Below, one piece after another: positions 1-5,597 of a DNA stretch of 7,978 nt. The notes under the pieces are model-generated. The model was not told where the DNA came from and made no database searches. It was given only the letters and a program-made list of their open reading frames with translations. The DNA lies in assembly GCA_013138705.1 (NCBI GenBank), contig WTCF01000077.1:1-7978 (forward strand), read 5' to 3'. Each line of letters opens with the position of its first letter. Positions within the stretch are counted from its first letter, which is position 1. The stretch comes from Deltaproteobacteria bacterium (GTDB lineage Bacteria > Desulfobacterota > Dissulfuribacteria > Dissulfuribacterales > UBA3076). Position numbers and translations under genes: made by a program.

Positions 1-528
1 TTGGTCAAGATGGAAGACCCCTATTTAAAATGTCCGTTTCTGGAAGAGGGAAAAGGATGTACGGTTTATAAAGACAGGCCTGGTGCATGCCGCACTTATC
101 CCCTTGCCAGAATGGCCTGTCGAAGCCGGGACAGGGAGGGAGTGGAGGAATTCTATTATATTGTCAGGGAGCCGGATTGTGAGGGCTTCCAGGACGGAAA
201 GGAATGGACCGTCAGGAGCTGGAAGGAAAATGAAGGCATTGAGCAATATAATGAAATGAATGATATCTTTGGGGAAATACTTCAGGCCAAGACAGTGGCA
301 GGGATAGCGTATCTGAACGCGGATCAGATCGATATCTTTCACATGGGATGCTATGATATTGATAGTTTCCGTCAATATTTCCTGGAGGGCCCTAACCTTG
401 ATCGCTACATGGAATCTGAGGAGGTGATAGAAGTCATCTCCAATGACGAAGAGGCCTTGCTCAAACATGGCATGCGCTGGGTTAATAAAAAGCTCTTCCA
501 GCGTGGGTGTTCCAACTGTAGTTTGTGA
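1..528 (+). CDS. YkgJ-family cysteine-cluster protein, 5' truncated
   Basis: This is the C-terminal part of a YkgJ-type (CxxxCxxCC, UPF0153-like) protein; these are presumed to bind zinc or an iron-sulfur cluster, but the cellular role is unknown. The visible 175 residues carry the second half of the family signature, CPFLEEGKGC followed by VYKDRPGACRTYP (Cys11, Cys20, Cys30), with further Cys at 40 and a CSNC pair at the C-terminus (170, 173). The first half, the CxxxCxxCC cluster that normally precedes CPFL by several tens of residues, is absent, so the gene almost certainly begins upstream of the window. The TTG at base 1 should not be read as the start. The reading frame ends in TGA at 526-528. 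It lies on the same strand as ptsH, 91 bp upstream. A second, different YkgJ-family gene lies at 3566-4333 on the other strand. Family assignment is confident; function is not known. Confidence 0.8.
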   Translation: MVKMEDPYLKCPFLEEGKGCTVYKDRPGACRTYPLARMACRSRDREGVEEFYYIVREPDCEGFQDGKEWTVRSWKENEGIEQYNEMNDIFGEILQAKTVAGIAYLNADQIDIFHMGCYDIDSFRQYFLEGPNLDRYMESEEVIEVISNDEEALLKHGMRWVNKKLFQRGCSNCSL

Positions 529-619
529 GGGTTCAAAATTTTTACCCGCTGAGCCTCTACCGTGTTTTCCACCAGTGGTCTGCAGCCTTTATTTTGATAC
601 GATTTACTAGTTTGAAATC

Positions 620-892
620 ATGGAATGTGAAGCCACTGTAACTATATATAACAGGCTGGGGCTTCATGCCCGGCCAGCCTGCCGTTTTGCTCAAAAGGCA
701 AGTGAATTTAATGCTGATGTATGGCTTGTGAAAGATGGGAAGAAAGTAGATGGGAAAAATATTCTTGAGGTCTTGACCCTTGCCTGCCCTCGTGGGAGCG
801 TCCTGACAGTCAGGGCGGTTGGTTCGGATTCAAACCAGGCTGTGATAGATCTTAAGACCTTAGTAGAAAGTCGCTTTGGCGAATTGGATTAA
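620..892 (+). CDS. ptsH: HPr, phosphocarrier protein of the PTS
   Basis: HPr is the small cytoplasmic protein that accepts a phosphoryl group from Enzyme I on a histidine and passes it to EIIA proteins. The 90-residue product has the usual length. The active-site motif GLHARPA is at residues 14-20, with phosphorylated His16 and the supporting Arg18. The second conserved region reads GKNILEVLTLACPRGS (residues 45-60). The residue aligning with Ser46, the regulatory serine phosphorylated by HPr kinase in Firmicutes and some Proteobacteria, is Asn47 here, so Ser-type control through this position is not expected. The only usable start in this frame after the TAG at 608-610 is the ATG at 620, although no clear Shine-Dalgarno sequence precedes it. 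ptsI follows 5 bp after the stop, so the two are surely cotranscribed. No EII gene is in the window; whether the relay serves sugar uptake or regulation cannot be told. Confidence 0.95.
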   Translation: MECEATVTIYNRLGLHARPACRFAQKASEFNADVWLVKDGKKVDGKNILEVLTLACPRGSVLTVRAVGSDSNQAVIDLKTLVESRFGELD

Positions 893-897
893 TCAAG

Positions 898-2757
898 ATG
901 TCAGAAAAAAAAGGTGATTCGGCAGTTTTAAAAGGAATAGGGGCCTCGCCCGGAGTGGTCATTGGTCCTGCCTTCCTGTTGGATTATCACAAGGTTAAGA
1001 TCTTAAAAAGGCAAATTGAAAAAGGCGAGATTGACCAGGAGAAACAACGCTTTGAAAATGCTGTCTCTGAGGCGGAAAATCAGATAAAACAGTTGATTGC
1101 AGAGATCCCGGAGGAGTTTAGAGAACATTCAGGAATTTTTGAAACCTATTTGTTAATGCTCAAAGACCGAATGGTCTATGATCGGACCTTAAAGTTAATT
1201 TCTGAAGAACAGATTAACGCAGAGTGGGCCCTCAATAATGCCCTGGACCATGTTAGAGAACTCTTTGAGCAGGTAAAAGATCCGTATATCAGGGAACGTT
1301 TTGAAGATATTAAGTACGCAGTGCGGAGAGTCCAGAAGCTCTTGTCCGGGAGTCCTTCGGTGGATTTCAGCCAACAGGAGGAGCCGGTTATACTGGTGGC
1401 ACACGATTTGTCTCCTGCTGATACGATCCAAATGGCCAAAGAAAAAATCCTGGCATTTGTTACAGACATGGGGAGCCGAACATCCCACACGGCGATTCTG
1501 GGCAGATCGCTCGGTCTTCCCGCAGTGGTGGGTTTGGAAAACGCCACGTCTTCCATATTTTCCGGGGAGACTTTGATTGTAGATGGCCTATGTGGTGATG
1601 TAGTAGTAAATCCAGATGATAAGCTCTTAAGACATTACAGGGAAAAACAGGAGGATTACATACGATATCGACTGGATGTAATCCAATACAGTAACCTCCC
1701 TGCAGAGACACAGGACGGATTCAGGTTTAAGATCAAGGCTAATATAGAATTCCTTGAGGAGATTTCCTCTGTCATATCCAATGGTGCTGAAGGGATAGGG
1801 CTCTACCGTACCGAGGTCCTGTATCTGGCTCACAAGGAGCTTCCCATCGAAGAGGAACTTTTTCTGGCTTACAAAGAAGTCGTAGAGCGCATGTCACCCT
1901 TTCCAACAACAATCCGTACTCTGGATATTGGCGGGGACAAGTTCTTGTCGTCAGTCTCTCAGGACGACGAAAGCAATCCAGCCCTCGGGCTGAGAGCGAT
2001 TCGGCTCTGTTTGAAAGAGTCAAATCTGTTTCGCACACAGCTCAGGGCAATACTCAGGGCCAGTGCATATGGGGATGTGAGGATGCTTTTCCCTTTAATA
2101 TCCGGCAGGTCAGAAATAATTCAGGTCAAGGAACACTTGGAGAAGACCAAGAATGAGCTGCGGAGAGAGGGAATTCCATTTGATGAAGATATCAAGACGG
2201 GCATTATGATAGAGGTCCCTTCTGCTGTACTTTTGGCGGATGTCCTTGCCAAGGAAGCGGATTTCTTCAGTATAGGTACAAACGACCTCATTCAGTATTC
2301 CCTGGCAATTGATAGGGGTAACGAATATGTGGCACATCTCTACGAGCCTTTACACCCCGGTGTTTTGAGAATGATCTATCGTACAATAGAGGCAGCCCAT
2401 GAAGCAGGAATTGAGGCGGCAGTTTGCGGAGAGATGGCAGGAGAACCGATGTATCTTCCTGTACTTATCGGCATGGGTCTGGACGAACTGAGCATGAATG
2501 CCTTGGATATACCAAAGATCAAGCGCATGATTCGAATGAGTAACCAGAACCAATGCGGCGCTTTGGTTCGAGATCTTCTAGAGTGCTCTACCGCACAGAA
2601 GATAAGAGAGCATCTTTTAGACTTCCTTACCTCTGACTTCCCCGGGGAATTCGACCTCAGCCACGGGTTATATCCGGATTTTGTCGGCAGAGATGCTATC
2701 CTTGGGCCTCTGATGACCGAAATAAAAGGGAACGCCCTGAACAGGCGGTTAAGTTAG
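898..2757 (+). CDS. ptsI: Enzyme I, PEP-protein phosphotransferase of the PTS
   Basis: Enzyme I takes phosphate from phosphoenolpyruvate onto a histidine and transfers it to HPr, starting the PTS relay in the cytoplasm. The 619-residue product contains the whole domain order. The N-terminal region starts with GIGASPGVVIGPA (about residues 13-25) and an HPr-binding helical part. The phosphohistidine swivel domain carries GSRTSHTAILGRSLGLPAVV, with active His197. The C-terminal PEP-binding TIM barrel has GIGLYRTEVLYL, RTLDIGGDKF, NPALGLRAIR, the signature DFFSIGTNDLIQYSLAIDR, and the catalytic cysteine in AVCGEMAGEP (Cys510). All expected catalytic residues are present. It is some 40 residues longer than the 575-residue E. 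coli enzyme; much of the excess is a C-terminal tail after the barrel. The ATG at 898 is 5 bp after the ptsH stop and has little Shine-Dalgarno signal, so translation is probably coupled to ptsH. Confidence 0.97.
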   Translation: MSEKKGDSAVLKGIGASPGVVIGPAFLLDYHKVKILKRQIEKGEIDQEKQRFENAVSEAENQIKQLIAEIPEEFREHSGIFETYLLMLKDRMVYDRTLKLISEEQINAEWALNNALDHVRELFEQVKDPYIRERFEDIKYAVRRVQKLLSGSPSVDFSQQEEPVILVAHDLSPADTIQMAKEKILAFVTDMGSRTSHTAILGRSLGLPAVVGLENATSSIFSGETLIVDGLCGDVVVNPDDKLLRHYREKQEDYIRYRLDVIQYSNLPAETQDGFRFKIKANIEFLEEISSVISNGAEGIGLYRTEVLYLAHKELPIEEELFLAYKEVVERMSPFPTTIRTLDIGGDKFLSSVSQDDESNPALGLRAIRLCLKESNLFRTQLRAILRASAYGDVRMLFPLISGRSEIIQVKEHLEKTKNELRREGIPFDEDIKTGIMIEVPSAVLLADVLAKEADFFSIGTNDLIQYSLAIDRGNEYVAHLYEPLHPGVLRMIYRTIEAAHEAGIEAAVCGEMAGEPMYLPVLIGMGLDELSMNALDIPKIKRMIRMSNQNQCGALVRDLLECSTAQKIREHLLDFLTSDFPGEFDLSHGLYPDFVGRDAILGPLMTEIKGNALNRRLS

Positions 2758-2790
2758 GGCCTGTCACGAGATAAATGGCTCCTTCTTACA

Positions 2791-3627
2791 ATGCTGAATT
2801 TTGACAGAGTCGGCGAGATGACTATCGCAGCATTGCTGGCCTCTATAGGCTCGGGCTTTGTTGTGGCCTACCAGTACGAGGTGGCAGACCCTTTTGTAAC
2901 CAGCGTCGCCATCGAAGCAATACTTCCCTTTGGTGCCTTCTGGAGGGCCCTGCACTTCTGGACCAGCCAGGCATTTTTCCTTCTACTTATTTATCACGCA
3001 TGGCAAAGCATTGATGATCTGCCAAAAATCTCTATCCGGCCCTCAGGTCGCAGACAGTGGACTGTCCTGAGCCTTACCATCCCCATGAGTATCCTTGCCC
3101 TGTTTACCGGATATGTTCTGCGGTATGATGGAACAGGTCAGGCTGCGGGCACAATTGCCGAGCACCTCCTACTGAAAGTCCCACTGATTGGATCAGGACT
3201 AAATCGTTTCCTGATGGCGAGCACAGATGAGGGTCTAAGCCGTATCTACCTCATGCATCTGCTCCTTACCGCCCTGTTATGGGGGCTTGGCACTTGGTAT
3301 CACACCCGTCGTGTGATCCTAAGCCGGAAGATTTTTCTGAGCATTCTCGCCGGTTCTATTGCAGTGGCCATTCTGTTTCACGCACCGATAGACCTCCCTG
3401 GAAAAAATATTGACCTGATACAGGGCCCGTGGTTCTTTCTGGGAATACAGGAGCTCTTGCGACACTTTCCGCCACTCGGAGCTGGAATTCTGTATCCACT
3501 GATACCAGTGATCGCCTTCTCGTCGCTACCCTGGGCGAGCAACAGGAAAATACCTCTTTCGCTCCTTATTGGATGGCTTGTGACTTACTTTGGCCTGAGC
3601 CTGGCTGGCTGGTTGAGGTCGGCCTGA
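2791..3627 (+). CDS. Cytochrome b/b6-type membrane protein (diheme, quinone-linked)
   Basis: A 278-residue membrane protein of the cytochrome b/b6 superfamily, whose members bind two b haems and pass electrons between quinones and other carriers in the inner membrane. Helix B carries RALHFW and IYHAW (His55 and His69, 14 apart). Helix D carries RIYLMHLL and WYHTRR (His156 and His171, 15 apart); that 15-residue spacing is the b6 type, as bc1 cytochromes have 14 in both helices. Helix C has GYVLRYDG in place of the usual GYxLPW. About seven membrane segments are visible. After the four-helix b6 part comes a short subunit IV-like part with GPWFFLGIQELLRHFPP (from about residue 213), the place where bc complexes have PEWY; the Glu is replaced. 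The start chosen is ATG 2791, 33 bp after ptsI, without a clear ribosome-binding site; the frame is open back to the ptsI stop but offers no other ATG/GTG/TTG. No Rieske or cytochrome c partner is near. The 3' end overlaps the convergent gene by 62 bp. Confidence 0.85.
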   Translation: MLNFDRVGEMTIAALLASIGSGFVVAYQYEVADPFVTSVAIEAILPFGAFWRALHFWTSQAFFLLLIYHAWQSIDDLPKISIRPSGRRQWTVLSLTIPMSILALFTGYVLRYDGTGQAAGTIAEHLLLKVPLIGSGLNRFLMASTDEGLSRIYLMHLLLTALLWGLGTWYHTRRVILSRKIFLSILAGSIAVAILFHAPIDLPGKNIDLIQGPWFFLGIQELLRHFPPLGAGILYPLIPVIAFSSLPWASNRKIPLSLLIGWLVTYFGLSLAGWLRSA

Positions 3628-4333
3628 TGTATTGTCCCAGAAAGGCTCCCAGAGTAGTATCTCCAACCTTAAAATCTGTAAGACAACGCAGGAAGGCCCT
3701 GAATCGTACCTGTTCATTGGGAGACACTAGAAAACCCGGTAAAGCCCTGTTTGAGATAAGCCCGTTTACCGTACCAGGACTTTCAAACCGATTATTTTCC
3801 AATTCGCTTAATACGTCCAGCAGGTTTCCAGACACCCCTTCTTTGTCCAGGTGCTCTATGATCTGGTAGACGGCAAGATTCACTGTAACAAGAAAAGGCT
3901 CCATATCCGCCTCGCCACCGTATTGGCAGACCTCCCTTGAAGACATTGCCCTGCATGCAAAGGGACGGTGCTCGTAGACATTGCAAAGTCCTTCCCGGTC
4001 CAAAAATGGACAGAACCCTTCCCCATGTTCCACACTGTCTGAAGGGACCTCCTCCTGCCTGAGACAGAGATCCGCTATTTGATTAGTGCTCAGGCTCGGC
4101 CTGTAAATCGGTCTCGCTGTTGCTGAGTGCAGCAACTTCTTAAGATCGAGATTATCAAAAAAAGAGGAACGTAGCAGGTATCCGGCTTCAAGTGAGGTGG
4201 CAACTATGTTTACAGTACAACAGACATGGCAACCCGGCCTGCAAGCCGGGGAAAAGCCTTTAAGAAACCGGTCATAAAAGGAATAAATGGCGGCAAGGAC
4301 CTTGAAATTGTTTGAATCATCTATACAAATCAT
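3566..4333 (-). CDS. YkgJ-family CxxxCxxCC cysteine-cluster protein
   Basis: This 255-residue product has the full YkgJ-type signature. The N-terminal cluster is CRPGCHVCC (Cys31, 35, 38, 39). The second block is CPFLDREGLCNVYEHRPFACR (Cys108, 117, 127), followed by Cys136. Such proteins are thought to bind a metal ion or Fe-S cluster; the biological role is not established. The start is the ATG whose first base is 4333; it leaves about 30 residues before the first cluster, normal for the family, although no strong Shine-Dalgarno sequence is seen. The last 20 or so codons (tail rich in Ser, Gln and Pro) lie antisense to the final transmembrane helix of the cytochrome b gene, so the tail is probably unconserved. 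It is a separate subfamily from the partial YkgJ protein at 1-528, as their sequences resemble each other only around the cysteines. It stands alone on the minus strand and must be transcribed from the 4334-4715 gap. Confidence 0.88.
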   Translation of the reverse strand: MICIDDSNNFKVLAAIYSFYDRFLKGFSPACRPGCHVCCTVNIVATSLEAGYLLRSSFFDNLDLKKLLHSATARPIYRPSLSTNQIADLCLRQEEVPSDSVEHGEGFCPFLDREGLCNVYEHRPFACRAMSSREVCQYGGEADMEPFLVTVNLAVYQIIEHLDKEGVSGNLLDVLSELENNRFESPGTVNGLISNRALPGFLVSPNEQVRFRAFLRCLTDFKVGDTTLGAFLGQYIRPTSTSQPGSGQSKSQAIQ

Positions 4334-4385
4334 AATAACTATGAAGCATTCTTTATTTTTCAGCTTACATTTTTTTAGTTTTGTT

Positions 4386-4531
4386 GAAATTAGAAATTGG
4401 AAATTTGGCCTTTATGATTTTGTACTGTTTTGTTCCACTTATCAAAGTCGTGCCAGATCATATCGGACAACTCTTTTGCCAGTTTGTAAACAGCCAATCT
4501 CCCAAATTTCTACTTTCCAATTTCAAGTTTC
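4386..4531. repeat. Inverted arrays of a degenerate 7-bp repeat (GAAATTN)
   Basis: The left array (4386-4406) holds three consecutive 7-mers on the plus strand: GAAATTA, GAAATTG, GAAATTT. The right array (4504-4531) holds four on the minus strand: GAAACTT, GAAATTG, GAAAGTA, GAAATTT. Read as an inverted repeat, the 23 bases at 4386-4408 match the complement of 4502-4524 at 20 positions, around a centre of about 93 bp. The unit repeats with period 7 and is fixed at GAAA. It resembles the short noncoding repeat cassettes scattered between genes in many bacterial genomes; whether this one is repeated elsewhere in the genome cannot be seen here. Confidence 0.7.
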
Positions 4532-4532
4532 A

Positions 4533-4546
4533 AGCCGTTAACGGCT
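4533..4546. promoter_or_regulatory. Perfect 14-bp palindrome, possible operator
   Basis: AGCCGTTAACGGCT is identical to its own reverse complement and begins two bases after the right repeat array ends. With no loop it is better suited to binding a dimeric protein than to forming an RNA hairpin. It lies about 200 bp upstream of the minus-strand YkgJ start and about 175 bp upstream of the plus-strand receiver start. Its role is unknown; it may simply be part of the repeat cassette. Confidence 0.4.
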
Positions 4547-4626
4547 ACAGTTATTGAATAAAGTGTTCCAGTGATTACCCTGTCGCCCTGCCGACCGTAA
4601 TGGCGGACAGATCACAATTAGTTCAG

Positions 4627-4655
4627 TTGCATAAAATGAACAAGAATCATATACA
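4627..4655 (+). promoter_or_regulatory. Weak sigma70-like promoter candidate for the signalling genes
   Basis: TTGCAT (4627-4632) and TATACA (4650-4655) are separated by 17 bp and point toward the receiver gene, whose start is about 67 bp downstream. The -10 box matches consensus at four of six positions and the -35 box at three of six. In AT-rich DNA such matches arise by chance, so this is only the best candidate seen. Confidence 0.25.
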
Positions 4656-4658
4656 GAT

Positions 4659-4690
4659 ATTCTTAACTCTTAACTCTTCATTCTTAACTC
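4659..4690 (+). repeat. 7-bp tandem repeat array (CTTAACT)
   Basis: The 28 bases at 4662-4689 are four consecutive 7-mers: CTTAACT, CTTAACT, CTTCATT, CTTAACT. Three are identical and one differs at two positions. The flanks extend this into an 11-bp perfect direct repeat, ATTCTTAACTC, at 4659-4669 and 4680-4690. The array ends about 30 bp before the start codon of the receiver gene, so it would lie in the 5' leader if transcription starts near 4660. Confidence 0.75.
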
Positions 4691-4721
4691 ATTAGTGTAA
4701 GCCCAAAAATAGAGAGTGCCA

Positions 4722-5243
4722 ATGAATACGCAATCCAAAATCATAAAAGTCTTGCTGGTTGAGGACAACCCGGGAGATGCCCGGCTGATTCAGGAGATGG
4801 TCTCTGAGGTAGGCGGCGCTGCGTTCGATCTGGAGCACGTCGGCAGCCTATTAACAGGGCTGAAGCATCTTGTTGCTGCAGGAGACATTGATTTAGTCCT
4901 GTTGGATCTGGGACTGCCTGACAGTTCGGGATTTGATACATTCACCGGTTTACAGGCCCAAGCACCAGGGGTCGCGATTGTCGTGCTGACAGGTCTTGAA
5001 GATGAGACGATTAAAAATAAGGCATTGCAGGCAGGTGCTCAGGACTATCTCTCAAAGAACCAACTGGATAGCAACTCGCTGATTCGCTCCATGCGCTATG
5101 CTATCGAACGTAAGAAGGCCGAAAGGCGCATCGAGCACCTGAACAGCGTGCTCAAAGCCATCAGAAAGGTCAAATGGTTGGCGATTTCTCTCCTGAACTC
5201 CCAATGGTCTTTTTTGACAGGGACAAAATGCGTCGTGTTGTGA
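4722..5243 (+). CDS. Response-regulator receiver domain, fragment of a REC-GAF kinase
   Basis: Residues 1 to about 130 are a complete CheY-like receiver domain that would accept phosphate from a histidine kinase. It has the acidic pocket in VLLVEDNPGDARLI (Glu14, Asp15), the phospho-acceptor in LVLLDLGLPDSSG (Asp62), the switch Thr in VVLTGLED and the Lys in DYLSKNQ. It continues into a helical linker ending LNSVLKAIRKV (to Val150). In its family that linker leads into a GAF domain and a histidine kinase. Here the family match stops and the frame reads 23 unrelated residues to a stop. ATG 4722 was chosen because AGAGAG (4711-4716) sits at a usable distance; an in-frame GTG at 4716 would add two residues. 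The sequence just after Val150 fits a kinase ATPase domain in another frame (5174-5572), so this gene looks like the front part of a deleted and frameshifted kinase. A stand-alone receiver remains possible. Confidence 0.75.
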   Translation: MNTQSKIIKVLLVEDNPGDARLIQEMVSEVGGAAFDLEHVGSLLTGLKHLVAAGDIDLVLLDLGLPDSSGFDTFTGLQAQAPGVAIVVLTGLEDETIKNKALQAGAQDYLSKNQLDSNSLIRSMRYAIERKKAERRIEHLNSVLKAIRKVKWLAISLLNSQWSFLTGTKCVVL

Positions 5244-5572
5244 TCAACCTTGTCCAGAATGCGTTCCAGGCAATTACCGCACGACATGACAGCCTGAACG
5301 AAAAACAAGGCCCTTATCAACCCCAAGTTAAGGTATCAACTTCAGTTGCCGATAAAGGAATACGTATAGAAGTTGCCGATAACGGAACCGGAATGGACGA
5401 CGAGACTGCCAAGCGTGCCTTTGAACCGCTGTTTACCACGTCGGCACGCGGAACCGGACTGGGGCTTGCCATTGTCCGTAAGATAGTTGAGGAACACGGT
5501 GGCCATGTCTCCCTGGACAGCATACCAAACCGCGGGACAAAGGTAACCCTCGTGATCCCGGCAGGGACATAG
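5174..5572 (+). CDS. Histidine-kinase ATPase (HATPase_c) domain, rear part of a broken kinase gene
   Basis: This 132-residue frame is a nearly complete GHKL ATPase domain of a sensor kinase. It has an N box in RRVVINLVQNAFQAI (Asn25, Asn29), G1 box DNGTGM (69-74), F box FEPLFTT (83-89), G2 box GTGLGLAIV (93-101) and a final GTKVTLVIP. The opening GDFSPELPMVFFDRDKMRR matches the strand that leads into this domain in full kinases. There is no H box or dimerisation domain and no sensor domain, so by itself it could not autophosphorylate. It overlaps the receiver frame by 70 bp in the -1 frame. An ATG at 5174 has AGAAAGGT a few bases upstream and could allow separate initiation, but the simplest reading is one ancestral REC-GAF-HisKA-HATPase gene that lost its middle. 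The ATPase motifs themselves show no decay, so the event may be recent, or the fragment may still be used. Confidence 0.7.
   Translation: MVGDFSPELPMVFFDRDKMRRVVINLVQNAFQAITARHDSLNEKQGPYQPQVKVSTSVADKGIRIEVADNGTGMDDETAKRAFEPLFTTSARGTGLGLAIVRKIVEEHGGHVSLDSIPNRGTKVTLVIPAGT
5210..5216 (+). other. Possible -1 slippery heptamer (T TTT TTG)
   Basis: In the receiver reading frame the bases at 5210-5216 divide as T TTT TTG, which fits the X XXY YYZ form of -1 frameshift sites. A -1 slip here would carry ribosomes into the ATPase frame at Asp-Arg-Asp-Lys and give a 283-residue REC-HATPase fusion ending at 5572. No strong stimulatory hairpin follows; the best pairing seen is GTCGTG (5232-5237) with CACGAC (5280-5285), a 6-bp stem over a 42-base loop. 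The T run is also encoded by conserved residues (Val-Phe-Phe) of the ATPase frame, so it may be coincidence. Confidence 0.25.
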
Positions 5573-5583
5573 GAAATAACCTT

Positions 5584-5590
5584 AAAAGGA
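5584..5590 (+). promoter_or_regulatory. Ribosome-binding site of the hybrid kinase gene
   Basis: AAAAGGA ends 7 bases before the ATG at 5598 and is the clearest Shine-Dalgarno sequence in the window. It supports ATG 5598 as the start and independent initiation of this gene despite the short 25-bp distance from the preceding stop. Confidence 0.7.
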
Positions 5591-5597
5591 ACCACCC

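Larger units (their letters stand above)
4334..4715. other. Non-coding gap between divergent genes, with repeats
   Basis: This AT-rich stretch of 382 bp separates the start of the minus-strand YkgJ gene from the start of the plus-strand receiver gene, so both promoters should lie in it. I see no credible gene: the one open frame through it (4287-4541, +) starts inside the YkgJ gene and gives a low-complexity Phe/Ser-rich product. It contains inverted arrays of 7-bp repeats (4386-4531), a 14-bp palindrome (4533-4546), a weak promoter-like site (4627-4655) and a second 7-bp repeat array (4662-4689). No tRNA, rRNA or recognisable riboswitch is present. Confidence 0.7.

Noticed and set aside
25..468. 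Long open frame on the minus strand opposite the left YkgJ gene
   Set aside because: It is the antisense shadow of a clear coding region and its product shows no recognisable motif.
529..547. GGGT...ACCC pairing after the first YkgJ stop as a terminator
   Set aside because: The stem is only 4 bp with an 11-base loop and no T tract follows the stem, so it is too weak to call. I also saw no convincing promoter in the 529-619 gap.
2758..2790. Possible stop-codon readthrough from ptsI into the cytochrome b frame
   Set aside because: The two genes share a frame and no other stop lies between them, but this follows from a 33-bp gap divisible by three. Enzyme I is already complete and nothing suggests readthrough.
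3429..3869. Plus-strand open frame of 146 codons across the cytochrome b end and the YkgJ gene
   Set aside because: It is out of frame with the cytochrome and antisense to the YkgJ coding sequence, and the product resembles no family.
4287..4541. Plus-strand frame of 84 codons in the divergent gap
   Set aside because: It starts inside the YkgJ gene on the opposite strand, has low-complexity Phe/Ser composition, and runs through the repeat arrays.
4561..4620. Hairpin formed by TGTCGCC and GGCGGACA
   Set aside because: The pairing needs a bulge and closes a 14-base loop; it is not followed by a T run, so neither terminator nor structured RNA is supported.
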